Positions 22,601 through 31,721 of a stretch of DNA of 64,000 nucleotides are shown one piece after another (positions within the stretch are counted from its first letter, which is position 1; each line of letters starts with the position of its first letter). Source of the DNA: Kitagawia praeruptora (taxonomy: Eukaryota; Streptophyta; Magnoliopsida; Apiales; Apiaceae). Position numbers and translations under genes: made by a program. The notes beneath the pieces were generated by a model. The model saw nothing but the letters and a program-made list of their open reading frames with translations. It did not search any database and was not told the origin of the DNA. The DNA lies in NCBI GenBank assembly GCA_037693485.1, contig CM075351.1, forward strand, positions 13,077,001 through 13,141,000, written 5' to 3'.

Positions 22601-24415
22601 GGACAAAAGCAATCCATAACTACCACAGTGGTTGCAGGGAGTATGACATCTGACAAACCTCCAATCTCTACATCTGAGAATGCCAAGCCCGTAGAAGTCA
22701 AAGTTGTTACTGAGGCCAAGCTACAAGAAGTTGCTAACTCCAATGTCTATCATGATAAAGCCTTCTTGGAGTTTCTGAAAGCCATAAGGGAACAGGTTGG
22801 TGACACTCAGTTTTATCTGAGGGAAGTGAAGAAGCAGATAGACTACATCACTGTCATCCCAAAGAAAGTCAACAATATATGGGTCAAGGAGATAGTGATG
22901 GTTTCCAAGCTAAAGATATGGCATCTAACATACCAGACTCTACAAGACCTAAAGCACTCAGAGATAGATGCCATACTTGAGACCATTGAGAAGAAAAATG
23001 AGAACAGCAAGAGTCTGTTTGATGATTTGAGGAATGGTCAACCTACAAGGCTACCAGAAGTGATCAAGAAGCCATGGACAATTATTTATCAGTCTGGTAC
23101 CAGAATTGAAGATATCAAGCAATTGGTCATTCCTCATGATCTCACCTCCAGAAATCACAGACTGATCATTGCTATCATTGATCAATTACAGAAGAAGGTT
23201 AGAGCCAGAAATGCTGAAGAAATTGAGGCACTGCATATCCTCAGAACCTATATTGCAACTGGTGAAATTCCAGAGATGGCTCAACCTAGGAGAAATAAGG
23301 ATGATGATTCTGAAGACAAAGGTGATGGGAGGAGAAGACATCACAGGAGAGATAAGGGTGATGAAGATAAGAAGAAAAAGGGGGACAAGGATGGAAAGGA
23401 TGATGATGACCAGGGTAAAACATATGTGAGAAAGAGTGGAAGACAGCAAGCCTTAGGCACTGCTAGCAGTAATCTCACCACAACACAAGACTCTAAGTCT
23501 AGGGTGAATACTGTTAGTAGTGACCTAGCAAAATCTACATCTATGGCTTCTGCAACTGTCTTACCATCTCAGGAAAAGAAGAAGATTCAAGTCAAGAAAC
23601 CATGTGTATGTTTCAGAAAGCAATCTGCTAATGGAATACTACTATGGTCTACCAACCAAGGTCAAAGATTTCTGCCAAGCAACCATGTCAAGAGGATGAG
23701 ATTTAAACATGCTGCAAGGAGAGTGAAGCTATCCAAATCTAGAGCCCTAACAATCATTCCAGGATTAAAGCTCCAGCCACTTGATGAAGACTTTGATGAA
23801 GAGCAACTGCTATTTCTAAGAGCTCAAAAGATATGCTATGCAGCAATTGTGGATGATCACCTTGTAATCAAGTACACTGATGGGAAAGAAATGAAATTCA
23901 AACAAGGGGGTTGTCAACATTGGGGTAAATTGTATGAGATAGAAAGAATCATTGCATTGCTGAATTCTAAGGACAAGGTGGAGAAAGTATGGAAGCTGGA
24001 ATTGATTGACTTTGTGAAAATGAAGAAAGACTATGCTGAGAAGATAAGAAAGGGCTGCTATGAGAAATGGTTAGAAAGGGAGAAAGAAATTGATAGACTG
24101 GAGATTGAAGCAGAAAAGCTAAGGGCAAAGGGATTGTGTAGAGTTCAGTTTGATCCCTATGTGGTGAAGTATAGGAGGAGAAATGGAGACAATGTCAATA
24201 TAAGAATGAACCTACTCAGTCACTATCCTGCCAACATTCTGAAGCCAGTGCTTGAAGATTTCAAAAACTCTATTATGATTGAAGAATTGGATGCTATGAC
24301 AGAAATCATGAGAGCAGTGGATGAGATTGCAAGAAAGGAGAAAGAAAGGAAACAGAAAGCATATGATGATCTACAAGCCAAAGCAATGGAGATGCAATCA
24401 AAAGAAAATGGCTAG
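19661..24415 (+). CDS. Giant third ORF of SIRE element (env position)
   Basis: The 1584-residue uninterrupted frame starts at the first ATG after a leader-like stretch. It sits where SIRE-lineage elements carry their so-called env-like ORF. Residues 1 to about 260 resemble the uncharacterised 'putative plant transposon protein' N-terminal domain (FKCFVKWMAESYI, KEWSYVFATLLQVF). About 270-600 is Ser/Thr/Pro-rich low complexity. About 750-900 has heptad-like, coiled-coil stretches. About 1210-1260 is a highly charged Lys/Asp/Arg tract. The C-terminal 250 residues look folded and helical. I see no signal peptide and no clear membrane helix, so an envelope role is not supported. Function is unknown. 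The intact length in a young element implies recent selection. Confidence 0.85.
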   Translation: MATVKFNTNFIALTSDVEAPNANFKCFVKWMAESYIKDALSANPTLYLDILEQFWSTAIVEVVALENAITSYVIYCKVQDKEITITTADMNQALGLQQESFDRMATNAELEEFFEFINYSDGINLGKLNRKNLRKEWSYVFATLLQVFTTRKSSFDQISAPVQQIGYALAYGKKIDVGQIILQELYGRLDKNTTKRGTDIFFPRFIQSVLNYKNASLIELPGIDKNKIGYPKSMTKLIFGNLETRNDVDVRLNITPHMESLFRTYPHNMPTFDAKSKLAQPKQVEQNANPGPANQPSQPNTLPLTEPTASSSQKGDVSKKKRKEVMSAPLNILSEAALAVELGLGSEEPELPLHRTKKKKTKTTSSVTQMAEVVKSGAHSSLGVSSQQGAPIESSILPNAPSCIESAHGSDKAGTTLSGEHITFETPSISQGELPKSTLKHTSLPESNSEISLEPATQTTEMQGIDHQEFFSLDEPIISSDLVHDTLFTTQNPHLDGEGMHAEAYPNDTITNTEVPLVFTRDSVPVSTAGVIHPTSVVTPVVESIHPVTEVASVTEETSLPSSSSDFMSTWLKPVQHDSASGSGSVPQQLTVEALQSLIVDQIPEFTKIAQHLLTADMPNPDYEAILLCHRDDVEVQKSKIIDDAERDGNIDAWLQGKYDITLDEALQYLREEYITSLGSNAKSLSPGEVYEAVNDSYKGFLKAAHYLGKGVKTEVNRVCDKTATSVAEVKRAFDAKFPQLDSVFKDIKHCNSTCTQVDNGLAVLKDAVTGLGHQFQNLSDQTTDANAMLRIMFKNLYGDRLVTDVPVHELSKYEVKRLQDQSLSGFKANELFTKVNTLEQEVATLTKTNAHLTEKVALLNDQLDTQASTTADVLLHQQSMLAAMMKHMGLPLPDESSIPKDISTASVPDNKPKGEKKPRNSNSKGETKREKGIIIKEGGQQRASKSLANVPGKGKAKVDEPPSILPVVTLPTVHITTPEGQKQSITTTVVAGSMTSDKPPISTSENAKPVEVKVVTEAKLQEVANSNVYHDKAFLEFLKAIREQVGDTQFYLREVKKQIDYITVIPKKVNNIWVKEIVMVSKLKIWHLTYQTLQDLKHSEIDAILETIEKKNENSKSLFDDLRNGQPTRLPEVIKKPWTIIYQSGTRIEDIKQLVIPHDLTSRNHRLIIAIIDQLQKKVRARNAEEIEALHILRTYIATGEIPEMAQPRRNKDDDSEDKGDGRRRHHRRDKGDEDKKKKGDKDGKDDDDQGKTYVRKSGRQQALGTASSNLTTTQDSKSRVNTVSSDLAKSTSMASATVLPSQEKKKIQVKKPCVCFRKQSANGILLWSTNQGQRFLPSNHVKRMRFKHAARRVKLSKSRALTIIPGLKLQPLDEDFDEEQLLFLRAQKICYAAIVDDHLVIKYTDGKEMKFKQGGCQHWGKLYEIERIIALLNSKDKVEKVWKLELIDFVKMKKDYAEKIRKGCYEKWLEREKEIDRLEIEAEKLRAKGLCRVQFDPYVVKYRRRNGDNVNIRMNLLSHYPANILKPVLEDFKNSIMIEELDAMTEIMRAVDEIARKEKERKQKAYDDLQAKAMEMQSKENG

Positions 24416-24567
24416 TACCTCATCATACTGTAAGAGTATTTATCTTGTAATTTCATTTATGTGTTCAAACAAATCACATACCTGTACTTTTAAAAGTTTT
24501 ATCTTTAATGTATGTTAGGCTTGTTATCAGACATGAAATTGTGACTAAGGGTCTCACTCACAATTTG
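24416..24567 (+). other. 3' untranslated sequence of young SIRE element
   Basis: A short non-coding stretch between the ORF3 stop and the polypurine tract. No separate gene is seen. Confidence 0.7.
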
Positions 24568-24575
24568 AGGGAGAT
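24568..24575 (+). other. Polypurine tract
   Basis: AGGGAGAT directly precedes the 3' LTR. This is the expected primer for plus-strand DNA synthesis. Confidence 0.85.
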
Positions 24576-25867
24576 TGTTAGTTACAGAGGCATGCCTGTA
24601 TACATCTAATAACAAGCCTAATTGTTTGTAATGCTTTGCATTACTTACATGACCTCTTAACTGAGGGAACCTCTAGTTGTAGAGTTTCTGGTTGTATTGT
24701 ACTTGTAATAGGCATCAAATCCTAGTTGTGTAACTGTACAAATAGAGTCTAGAATAATGCTTGAAAGAAGTTCCATGGTTCATGCCTCAAGCTAGGAGTT
24801 AAAGACTACCAAATAATCACAGTTGGGATTTGAAGAAATGAAGAATTTGCCTAAGTACCAATTCGAGAAGTATATTTGTCTATTCGAGAAGTCCAGCATT
24901 CGAGAAGTCAAAGATTCGATATCTCAAGACACTATTCGATATCTCTGAATACACTGTTCGATATCTCATTCGATATCTCAGGGATTCGATATGTCTACTA
25001 CTCTATTCGAGAACTCAAGAAGTCAACAAGTCAAGATGGTATTCGAGTTCTCAAAGAGTCAACAAGTCAAAGTTCCATTCGATATCTCAAAGACTCAGAA
25101 AGCTATTCGACAACTCGAGGATTCGATAAGTCAAATGCTCTATTCGACAACTCAAGGAATCCTGATGGAAAAGAGCTATTCGAGAAGTGGTTCGATATGT
25201 CACTATAACAGTATTCGAGAACTCAGAGTTATCGATCAAGTCAATTCTAGTTCTCGAATCACTTACTTAGTCACTTCTCGAATACATTCTTGGAGACAAA
25301 ATACTGAAGAAATTGTACGAGTCAGAAACCTGCAACAAGCCAATGCACTTTATGGACCACAATCTGTAACGTGCTCTGGAAAGCCTACAAGGAAGCTTGG
25401 AGAGATATAGAAGAGACAAGGAGCTAAAGAAGTGGATCTAAACAGGCTTTGCAAAGTCAAATCTGTAACCGTTTGGACACTTACTCAAAAAGGATAGACA
25501 GACTAGAAAGTAATTTGTTTAGCTACCTTATTTGTAGTAAGCAGGCTGTATCCATGTTCTATAAGGACACAGCCTCACTTCATAACTCAGTAACTTTTGT
25601 GAGTCAAGTTTTTCATACACTGTAAGCTATATCTCTCTGAGAAAAACGAAGCTGAGAATACTACCATTTGTATTCACAGATTGTAGCAACCTTTATCTAA
25701 TATACATTAGATTAAAGTGATATTGTGTCTTGTGTTGTTTATTTATCCGCACCTTAATTTCTGCACACACAGGCACTTATCTGCTACACAGACTCAATCC
25801 AAGAAAAGTTCAAGAATCCATTCACCCCCCCCCCTCTGTATTCTTTTACCGTGTTCAATACTCAACA
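24576..25867 (+). repeat. 3' LTR of young SIRE element
   Basis: It is 1292 bp. By eye it differs from the 5' LTR by CATC/CAGC in the motif array, TTAG/TCAG near 25588 and a longer C run near 25826. It ends in CAACA followed by the CATTT target duplication. Confidence 0.95.
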
Positions 25868-26515
25868 CATTTATCATACTTTAATGGCATTTACCTTCAT
25901 TTAATAAATCATTTAATAAATTAAGGTAAAATCAAATAAAAAATGATTAAAATTAAAAATGGACTATTTTTAAGATTGCAAGAAAACTATTTTAAAGAAA
26001 TCATTAATGGCATTTACCATACTTTAATGGCATTTACCTTCATTTAATAAATCATTTAATAAATTGAGGTAAAATCAAATAAAAAAATGATTAAAATTAA
26101 AAAATGACTATTTTTAAGATTGCAAGAAAACTATTTTAAAGAAATCTGGAAACTTTCTGATCTCCTGCTATTAGTATATATATAGATATATAGATAGACT
26201 TTAATGGCATTTACCTTCATTTAATAAATATTTAATAAATTAAGGTAAAATCAAATAAAAAAATGACTAAAAATAAAAAATGACTATTTTTAAGATTGCA
26301 AGAAAACTATTTTAAAGAAACCTTTAATGGCATTTACCATACTTTAATGGCATTTACCTTCATTTAATAAATTATTTAATAAATTGAGGTAAAATCAAAT
26401 AAAAAATGATTAAATTAAAAAATGACTATTTTTAAGATTGCAAGAAAACTATTTTAAAGAAACCTGGAAATTTTCTGATCTCCTGCTATTAGTATATATA
26501 TAGATATAGATATAG
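25868..26515 (-). repeat. Tandem array of Helitron-type 5' ends
   Basis: Four or more units of about 130-165 bp carry TTAATGGCATTTACC, CATTTAATAAATTAAGGTAAA and GACTATTTTTAAGATTGC. Two units finish with CTGATCTCCTGCTATTAG followed by TATATATATAGA, which read from the other strand is a Helitron 5' end starting TCTATATATATA. After the last unit the hexamer TATAGA is repeated twice. One unit of the array also lies left of the copia element at about 11572-11722. Confidence 0.7.
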
Positions 26516-27143
26516 ATCAATTTTATCTTCCGATAAGTGACTGGATTTGTTAAATTTAATCGATTTGATCATAACTCATGTATTATTTATTCATGTGCAA
26601 AATTGAAAATCTATCTGTACTGTTTGTATACAATTCCAGATATATTATTTATTCATGTGTAAAATTGAAAATCTATCTGTACTATTTGTATACAATTCCA
26701 GATATTAAATAAATATCTTGTACTTCCATAATTTATTACGATTTTCACAATTATTGATAATAAAAATTGCTTGAGAAGTTAAGGTCGTGTACCCTATAAT
26801 CATCCGAAAAGAAATTATAGTGATCTAGGGAATAAAAAATAACGCAATATAAACAATTGTTATTCGTCATTTTAACTAAAAATAAACATAGCCATATATA
26901 ATTAATATTTAATATTAAAAAAATAACTATAATGTTCAACTGAAGTTTGCTAATTTTTAAACAAATTAAATAGAGTAAATTTAATATATGTTTAAGAGGT
27001 GTAATTAATGACTAATTAAAATGTCATTAATAGCTATTTAATGCAAGAAAAGAATTTTAATAAAAAAATCAAAAAAATGAAAATTCAAGAAAAATACCTT
27101 GAACTGTTGTGGTGCATTTCCGATCTCCGGGCATTATAATATA
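26516..27143 (-). mobile_element. Helitron fragment H7 (5' part only)
   Basis: The sequence is collinear with the last 570 bp of H3 (10778-11340), including the end GGCATTATAATATA, where H6 is inserted. The left side is cut abruptly at 26515. A 60-bp tandem duplication (ATTTATTCATGTG to ATTCCAGATAT) at about 26582-26705 is unique to this copy. Confidence 0.75.
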
Positions 27144-28105
27144 CTAGGTAATTTAGCCGCGCTTTGCGCGGTTAATAAATTTTTATTGTACTCTCATTAT
27201 ATATCAAAAAAAATTTATAATATTAAAAATATCATAAATATTGAAAGTAGCAATTACAATATTAAATATAACTAAATAACATTTTGAAAGCCGACACCCC
27301 TCTCATAACATACATGCTCAATAGTAGCATAAGAATTTATATAATTAGAAGATTTAATCATAGGAGTATGGCCTCAACTATTTATTTTTTTGCACAAAAA
27401 TGACCAAAATATTTTTTAAAGCTGATGCTTGCATTCCGTCTAAATTAGTCTAAATATTGTTGTTTATTTTTGGGCCATTTTGTGTTAAAAATACATATTT
27501 TTGGGCCATTTTGTGTTAAAAATACAATTTTCAGCCATCATGTTGTAATTAAATCATAAACTGGATACATTCATTTGTTTTTAAAAATAGTTAGGTCATC
27601 ACATTGTCTATTTTTAAGTTTGGACCATTTTTGTGCAAAAAAAATAGTTGAGCCCATCCTCCTGCAATTAAGACTAATTAGAATAGTAATTTATTATGAC
27701 ATAATATAATGAAATAACATGTATATAACATTTTTATCAACTTAATCGGTCAATAAAATGGTTGAGTTTATTATGTAAAAAATAAAAATATGTCAGTATT
27801 ATTTTATACAAATTCCAGATTTTAACTAAAAGATTATACTTCCATAATTTATAAAAAATTTCACAATTATTGATTAAAAATTGTTTGAGAAGTTAAGATC
27901 GTTTATCATATAATCGTTTGAAAAAGGTTTTCAAAAATCTTCAACATGTAATAAAAATGATGCAATGCTTACAAATTTAAGTCGTTAATTTACATGAAAA
28001 ATAATCATAATTTTATACACATAATTAATATTCTAAATTTGAATAATAATGATGATGCTCAAATAAAGTTTGTCAACCTTTTCTATAAATAATATGAAGT
28101 AAATT

Positions 28106-28143
<38 letters not shown>

Positions 28144-28310
28144 TCATAAGTGTAATTAATGATTATTAAGATGTCATTAATATGCCATTAAGATGCTACT
28201 TAATGCAAAAAAAGAATTTAATAAAAAATTCAAAAAAGTGAGAATTTAAGAAAAATATTTTAAACGCTTCTGGTGCATTTCCGATCTCCTGGCATTATAA
28301 TATATATAGA
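27144..28310 (-). mobile_element. Helitron H6, short H2-like copy
   Basis: It begins A|CTAGGTAATTTAG with a CCGCGCTTTGCGCGG hairpin and ends ATTATAATATATATAGA|T. It is 1.17 kb and collinear with H2 without H2's two insertions. It sits in the 5' terminus of fragment H7, the same insertion step used in the stack at 2428-11359. No protein is encoded. Confidence 0.85.
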
Positions 28311-28704
28311 TATAATCGTTTGAAAAAAGTTTTCAAAAATCTTCAACATGTAATAAAAATGATGCAATGCTTACAAATTTAAGTCGTTAATTTACATGAA
28401 AAATAATCATAATTTTATACACATAATTAATATTCTAAATTTGAATAATAATGATGATGCTCAAATAAAGTTTGTCAATCTTTTCTATAAATAATATGAA
28501 GTAAATTTATTATATATATATATATATATATATGTATTCATAAGTGTAATTAATGATTATTAAGATGTCATTAATATGCCATTAAGATGCTACTTAATGC
28601 AAAAAAAGAATTTAATAAAAAATTCAAAAAAATGAGAATTTAAGAAAAATATTTTAAACGCTTCTGGTGCATTTCCGATCTCCTGGCATTATAATATATA
28701 TAGA
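28311..28704 (-). mobile_element. Tandem copy of Helitron H6 5' end
   Basis: This segment repeats 27909-28310 almost exactly, including a shorter TA run. It again ends ATTATAATATATATAGA|T. The Helitron therefore shows two complete 5' termini in tandem with only one 3' hairpin. Confidence 0.85.
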
Positions 28705-28974
28705 TACTATTAAAATCAATTTAAGTCTTTCTTTAAAGACCTTTTCGTTTTTCTTTCTGTTACTAAAGTACTTAAAATCTTGTCTTGCCGTACTTGTGAC
28801 CAATGTGGCAATGTGGCTATGTCCAGTTTAGTGTTTCAGATTTAGAGACAAGTGGATAACAATGACACGAGTTTGGTCAAAAGGATAGGTGGATTCAAAA
28901 TACCCTATGTTTTATTATTAGTATTGCTTAGAGATAGTTTTAATTTGTCAATGTAATTTAATGCATGTTTATTA
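28705..28974. other. AT-rich interval, no gene seen
   Basis: It begins TACTATTAAAATC directly after the second Helitron 5' end. No ORF or repeat terminus is recognised. Confidence 0.4.
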
Positions 28975-29233
28975 CTCCCTCCGTCTCTAAATGATCTTCT
29001 CGTTTAGAATGTCGGTCCTGTTCATAACAAGAGACAAATTACTAATTTAAGTCTAATCTATAAATCCAAATATAGTCATGAGTGATCTTGTTGGATTCGT
29101 ATTTATGAGTACTTTAATACAATGAAGTTTTTATATTTAATACTAATACGAAATTGAAGATATTAACGATCAAAAGTATGCATTGGCAAACGTGTCCAAC
29201 TCAAATGGGAAAAGTATTTAGAGACGGAGGGAG
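28975..29233. mobile_element. Stowaway-type MITE
   Basis: Inverted repeats CTCCCTCCGTCTCTAAAT and ATTTAGAGACGGAGGGAG are flanked by TA on both sides. Length is 259 bp, with no ORF. Confidence 0.9.
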
Positions 29234-29235
29234 TA

Positions 29236-30330
29236 CTTTATTACGGCATTGCTAGCTGCAACGAAATAATAACGCCTTCGTATAATTACTTGAATGTAAC
29301 AAGAACATGCATTCATCTGATTACAAAAACTGTAGTTAAGAAATCTGAAAAGCCAAAAACTCACTTAAAAAAACTCCTATCTTTACCTTTTTGACTTTTT
29401 CAGTAATTGTAAAACATTTAAGTCAAGATTAATACTACAAATTCTGTTCTTGATCGCTTTTTCGGCACCCCTTACTTCCCCATAAAGGGTCTTCATGTGG
29501 GAAAAGGATCTTCGGGAAAACTTCAATTCCCTTTTTTTTTTCTTCATAATTAGAAAATAGAGGCTTAGATTTTTAAATCCAAGCACATTTTAAAAAAAAA
29601 ATAAAAATCCAAGCACACTTCTTGGAAAGAAAAAGCAAGTCTTGTCTGTAAGAGATAAATCGACAACAATCTATACTCCAATCATAGATTTGTAAGTGAT
29701 GTTTTACATGTAAACAAATAGTGGGAGCAACATGGACGACAATTACCGAACATTTAGGGCGCAAGGGCACGCAATGACACAATCACACAAGACAGTGAAA
29801 AAGCTTAGTAGTAGTAAATAAGAAAGTGCCCATTGTTTCTATACTAGATGTGTTGAGTAAGGATGTGTATGCGCATGAAGAATTTAAAGAATACAACCTT
29901 CGTCCTATTTATATTATCAATTATTATCCTATTTTATTTGTCTTTAAATTATTGCTCTAATTAATATGATAAATTATGTATTAATTATGTTAAATTGGAT
30001 GAAAATAATATAATTATTTGGTAACTATCAATTTATATCTATATATATATATATATATATCTAATAAAAGTAGAAGACTAGAGCATTGACGTGACCGCTT
30101 ACAAATCTCTTTAACCTAATTTGTTGCTCCCTTCGTATCATATTTCTTTTCCTGTTTTCTGAATTTCACGGATTTTAAGATAGTGAGGAATGAATATTAT
30201 TTTTTATGGAGTAGTGAGTATTGAATATTGTTTTTAAGGAGTAGTGAGTATTGAATATTATTTTTTTGGAGTAGTGGGTATTAAATATTATTTTTTTTGG
30301 AGTAGTGGGTTGAGTGGTTGATACTGAATA
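29236..30330. other. No recognised gene; scattered simple repeats
   Basis: AT-rich sequence with short ORFs of no recognisable family. A TATATC(TA)n run at about 30034-30061 and a locally repeated GGAGTAGTGAGTATTGAATATT phrase at about 30210-30310 are the only structures noted. Confidence 0.45.
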
Positions 30331-30745
30331 CTCCCCTCCGTCCCATCCATTTGTTTACAATTTTTTTGTCACTTTGTGGCACGCATTTTAAGGTGGATTT
30401 TAAGGATAGTTCCATAACTTATTTTTAAAACTTTCTTTTTTTTTTTGTATAAAAATAGAACTTCTATTTTTATACAAAAAACTCCCTCCCTCCGTCCCAT
30501 CCATTTGTTTACATTTTTTTTGTCACTTTGTGGCACGCATTTTAAGGTGGATTTTAAGGATAGTTCCATAACTTATTTTTAAAATTTTCTTTTTTTGTAT
30601 AAAAATAGAACTTCTATTTTTATACAAAAAAAAAAAAGAAAATTTCAAAAATAAGTTATGCAACTATCCTTAAAATTCGTCTTAAAATGCATGCCAGACA
30701 CCCAGTTTTGAAATGATAATAAATAGACAGGACGGATGAAGTATT
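30331..30745. mobile_element. Stowaway-type foldback MITE with duplicated arm
   Basis: A left arm beginning CCCTCCGTCCCATCCATTTG is present twice (30334 and about 30490). The second copy is followed by its inverted complement, centred on the palindrome around AGAACTTCTATTTT at about 30612. The right terminus (GGACGGATGAAGTA) is degraded. The result is a complete stem-loop preceded by an extra half. Confidence 0.75.
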
Positions 30746-31011
30746 ATTTTTATGGAGTAATGGATGGAGTAGTGGGTATTGAATATTATTTTTATGGAAA
30801 AATGGGGGAAGTAGTGCGTTTTGAATATTATTTTTAATGATTTAAAATAGAAACAAGAAAAATTATTTGAATTATTTTAAAGGAAAGTATGAAAAAAATT
30901 AAGGGACAGATGGAGTAACATCTTATACCACGATTCCTACAAACGTGGCGCACCGTTTGTGCACCTCAAGATCTCCCCATCAATCCCCCTTCTCCTGCAT
31001 TATATTCTAAA
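30746..31011. other. Flank of Helitron H4, possible older Helitron end
   Basis: No gene is seen. The last bases, CTCCTGCATTATATTCTAAA, resemble the 5' terminal text of the other Helitrons here (CTCCTGGCATTATAATATA). H4 may thus sit in an older Helitron end. Confidence 0.4.
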
Positions 31012-31322
31012 CTAGATGAGAAGAACCGCGCTTCGCGCGGTATGTTAAACAATTCGAAGCAAATTTGTAAAAATAGTTGGGAGAAACGGCTCGTTCAATG
31101 TCAGCAGATTCAATATATTTAACTTTATACAAAAAATAACATCCGAAATAATCAGAATACACGTAGGGAACATCTTTAGAAATAGCCACCATACTCGAGT
31201 GATAAGCATAAAGTATGATTCCTTTCAAGTCCCTCTTCAACTCCCGTAGAGGCATAGACCATAGATGTCAAATCATTATTCATCCAACATGTTATATGTT
31301 TATGAGACACATATGATAAATA

Positions 31323-31711
31323 CGCCATTGTTCCATGGAGAACCATCTTACGTGGAGAACCGTGGAGAACCACTTAAAATACATTATAATTGCTTTATAT
31401 ATAAGGGCCCCGTAGGGGCATCTTCACAAAAAAGTCTTATAATTCTATACTCTATCTATTTATAAAAAAAAATTACAAAAAAAATTTTTTAAAAAAAAAT
31501 TTCAAAAAATGATGACGTGGCAACATTTTTTAAAATTTTTTTAAAAGTTTTTTTTTAATTTTTTTTTTTGATGAATGGATAGAGGGTAGAATTATAAGAC
31601 TTTTATGTGAAGGGGCCCCGCCAGGGGCCTTATATAAAGAACTATTTTAATGGATTTTAAGTGGTTCTCCACAGTTCTCCACGTAAGATGGTTCTCCCTA
31701 GAGTGGAACTC
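31323..31711. mobile_element. Foldback MITE with 10-bp target duplication
   Basis: Two long inverted arms, each about 150 bp, share GGAGAACCATCTTACGTGGA, GTGGAGAACCACTTAAAAT, GGGCCCC and GTCTTATAATTCTA. The direct repeat ATGATAAATA flanks it (31313-31322, 31712-31721). The duplication length and long inverted repeats fit a Mutator-like (MULE) foldback element. No ORF. Confidence 0.8.
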
Positions 31712-31721
31712 ATGATAAATA

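Larger units (their letters stand above)
11723..25867 (+). mobile_element. Complete SIRE/Maximus-type Ty1/copia retrotransposon
   Basis: The element is 14,145 bp, bounded by 1.29-kb LTRs with TG...CA ends and a perfect 5-bp target duplication CATTT (11718-11722, 25868-25872). The order is LTR, primer binding site, gag, pol (protease, integrase, reverse transcriptase, RNase H), a long third ORF, polypurine tract, LTR. Integrase before reverse transcriptase places it in Ty1/copia. The unusual length, large gag with two CCHC knuckles and extra ORF after pol fit the SIRE (Maximus, sireviruses) lineage. The LTRs differ, by eye, at two bases plus one C-run length, and all coding domains are open. 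It may be able to transpose. Confidence 0.95.

Noticed and set aside
28109..28139. CRISPR-like or satellite interpretation of repeated segments at 27909-28704
   Set aside because: It is a two-copy duplication of a Helitron end with a TA microsatellite. There are no spacers and the genome is a plant.
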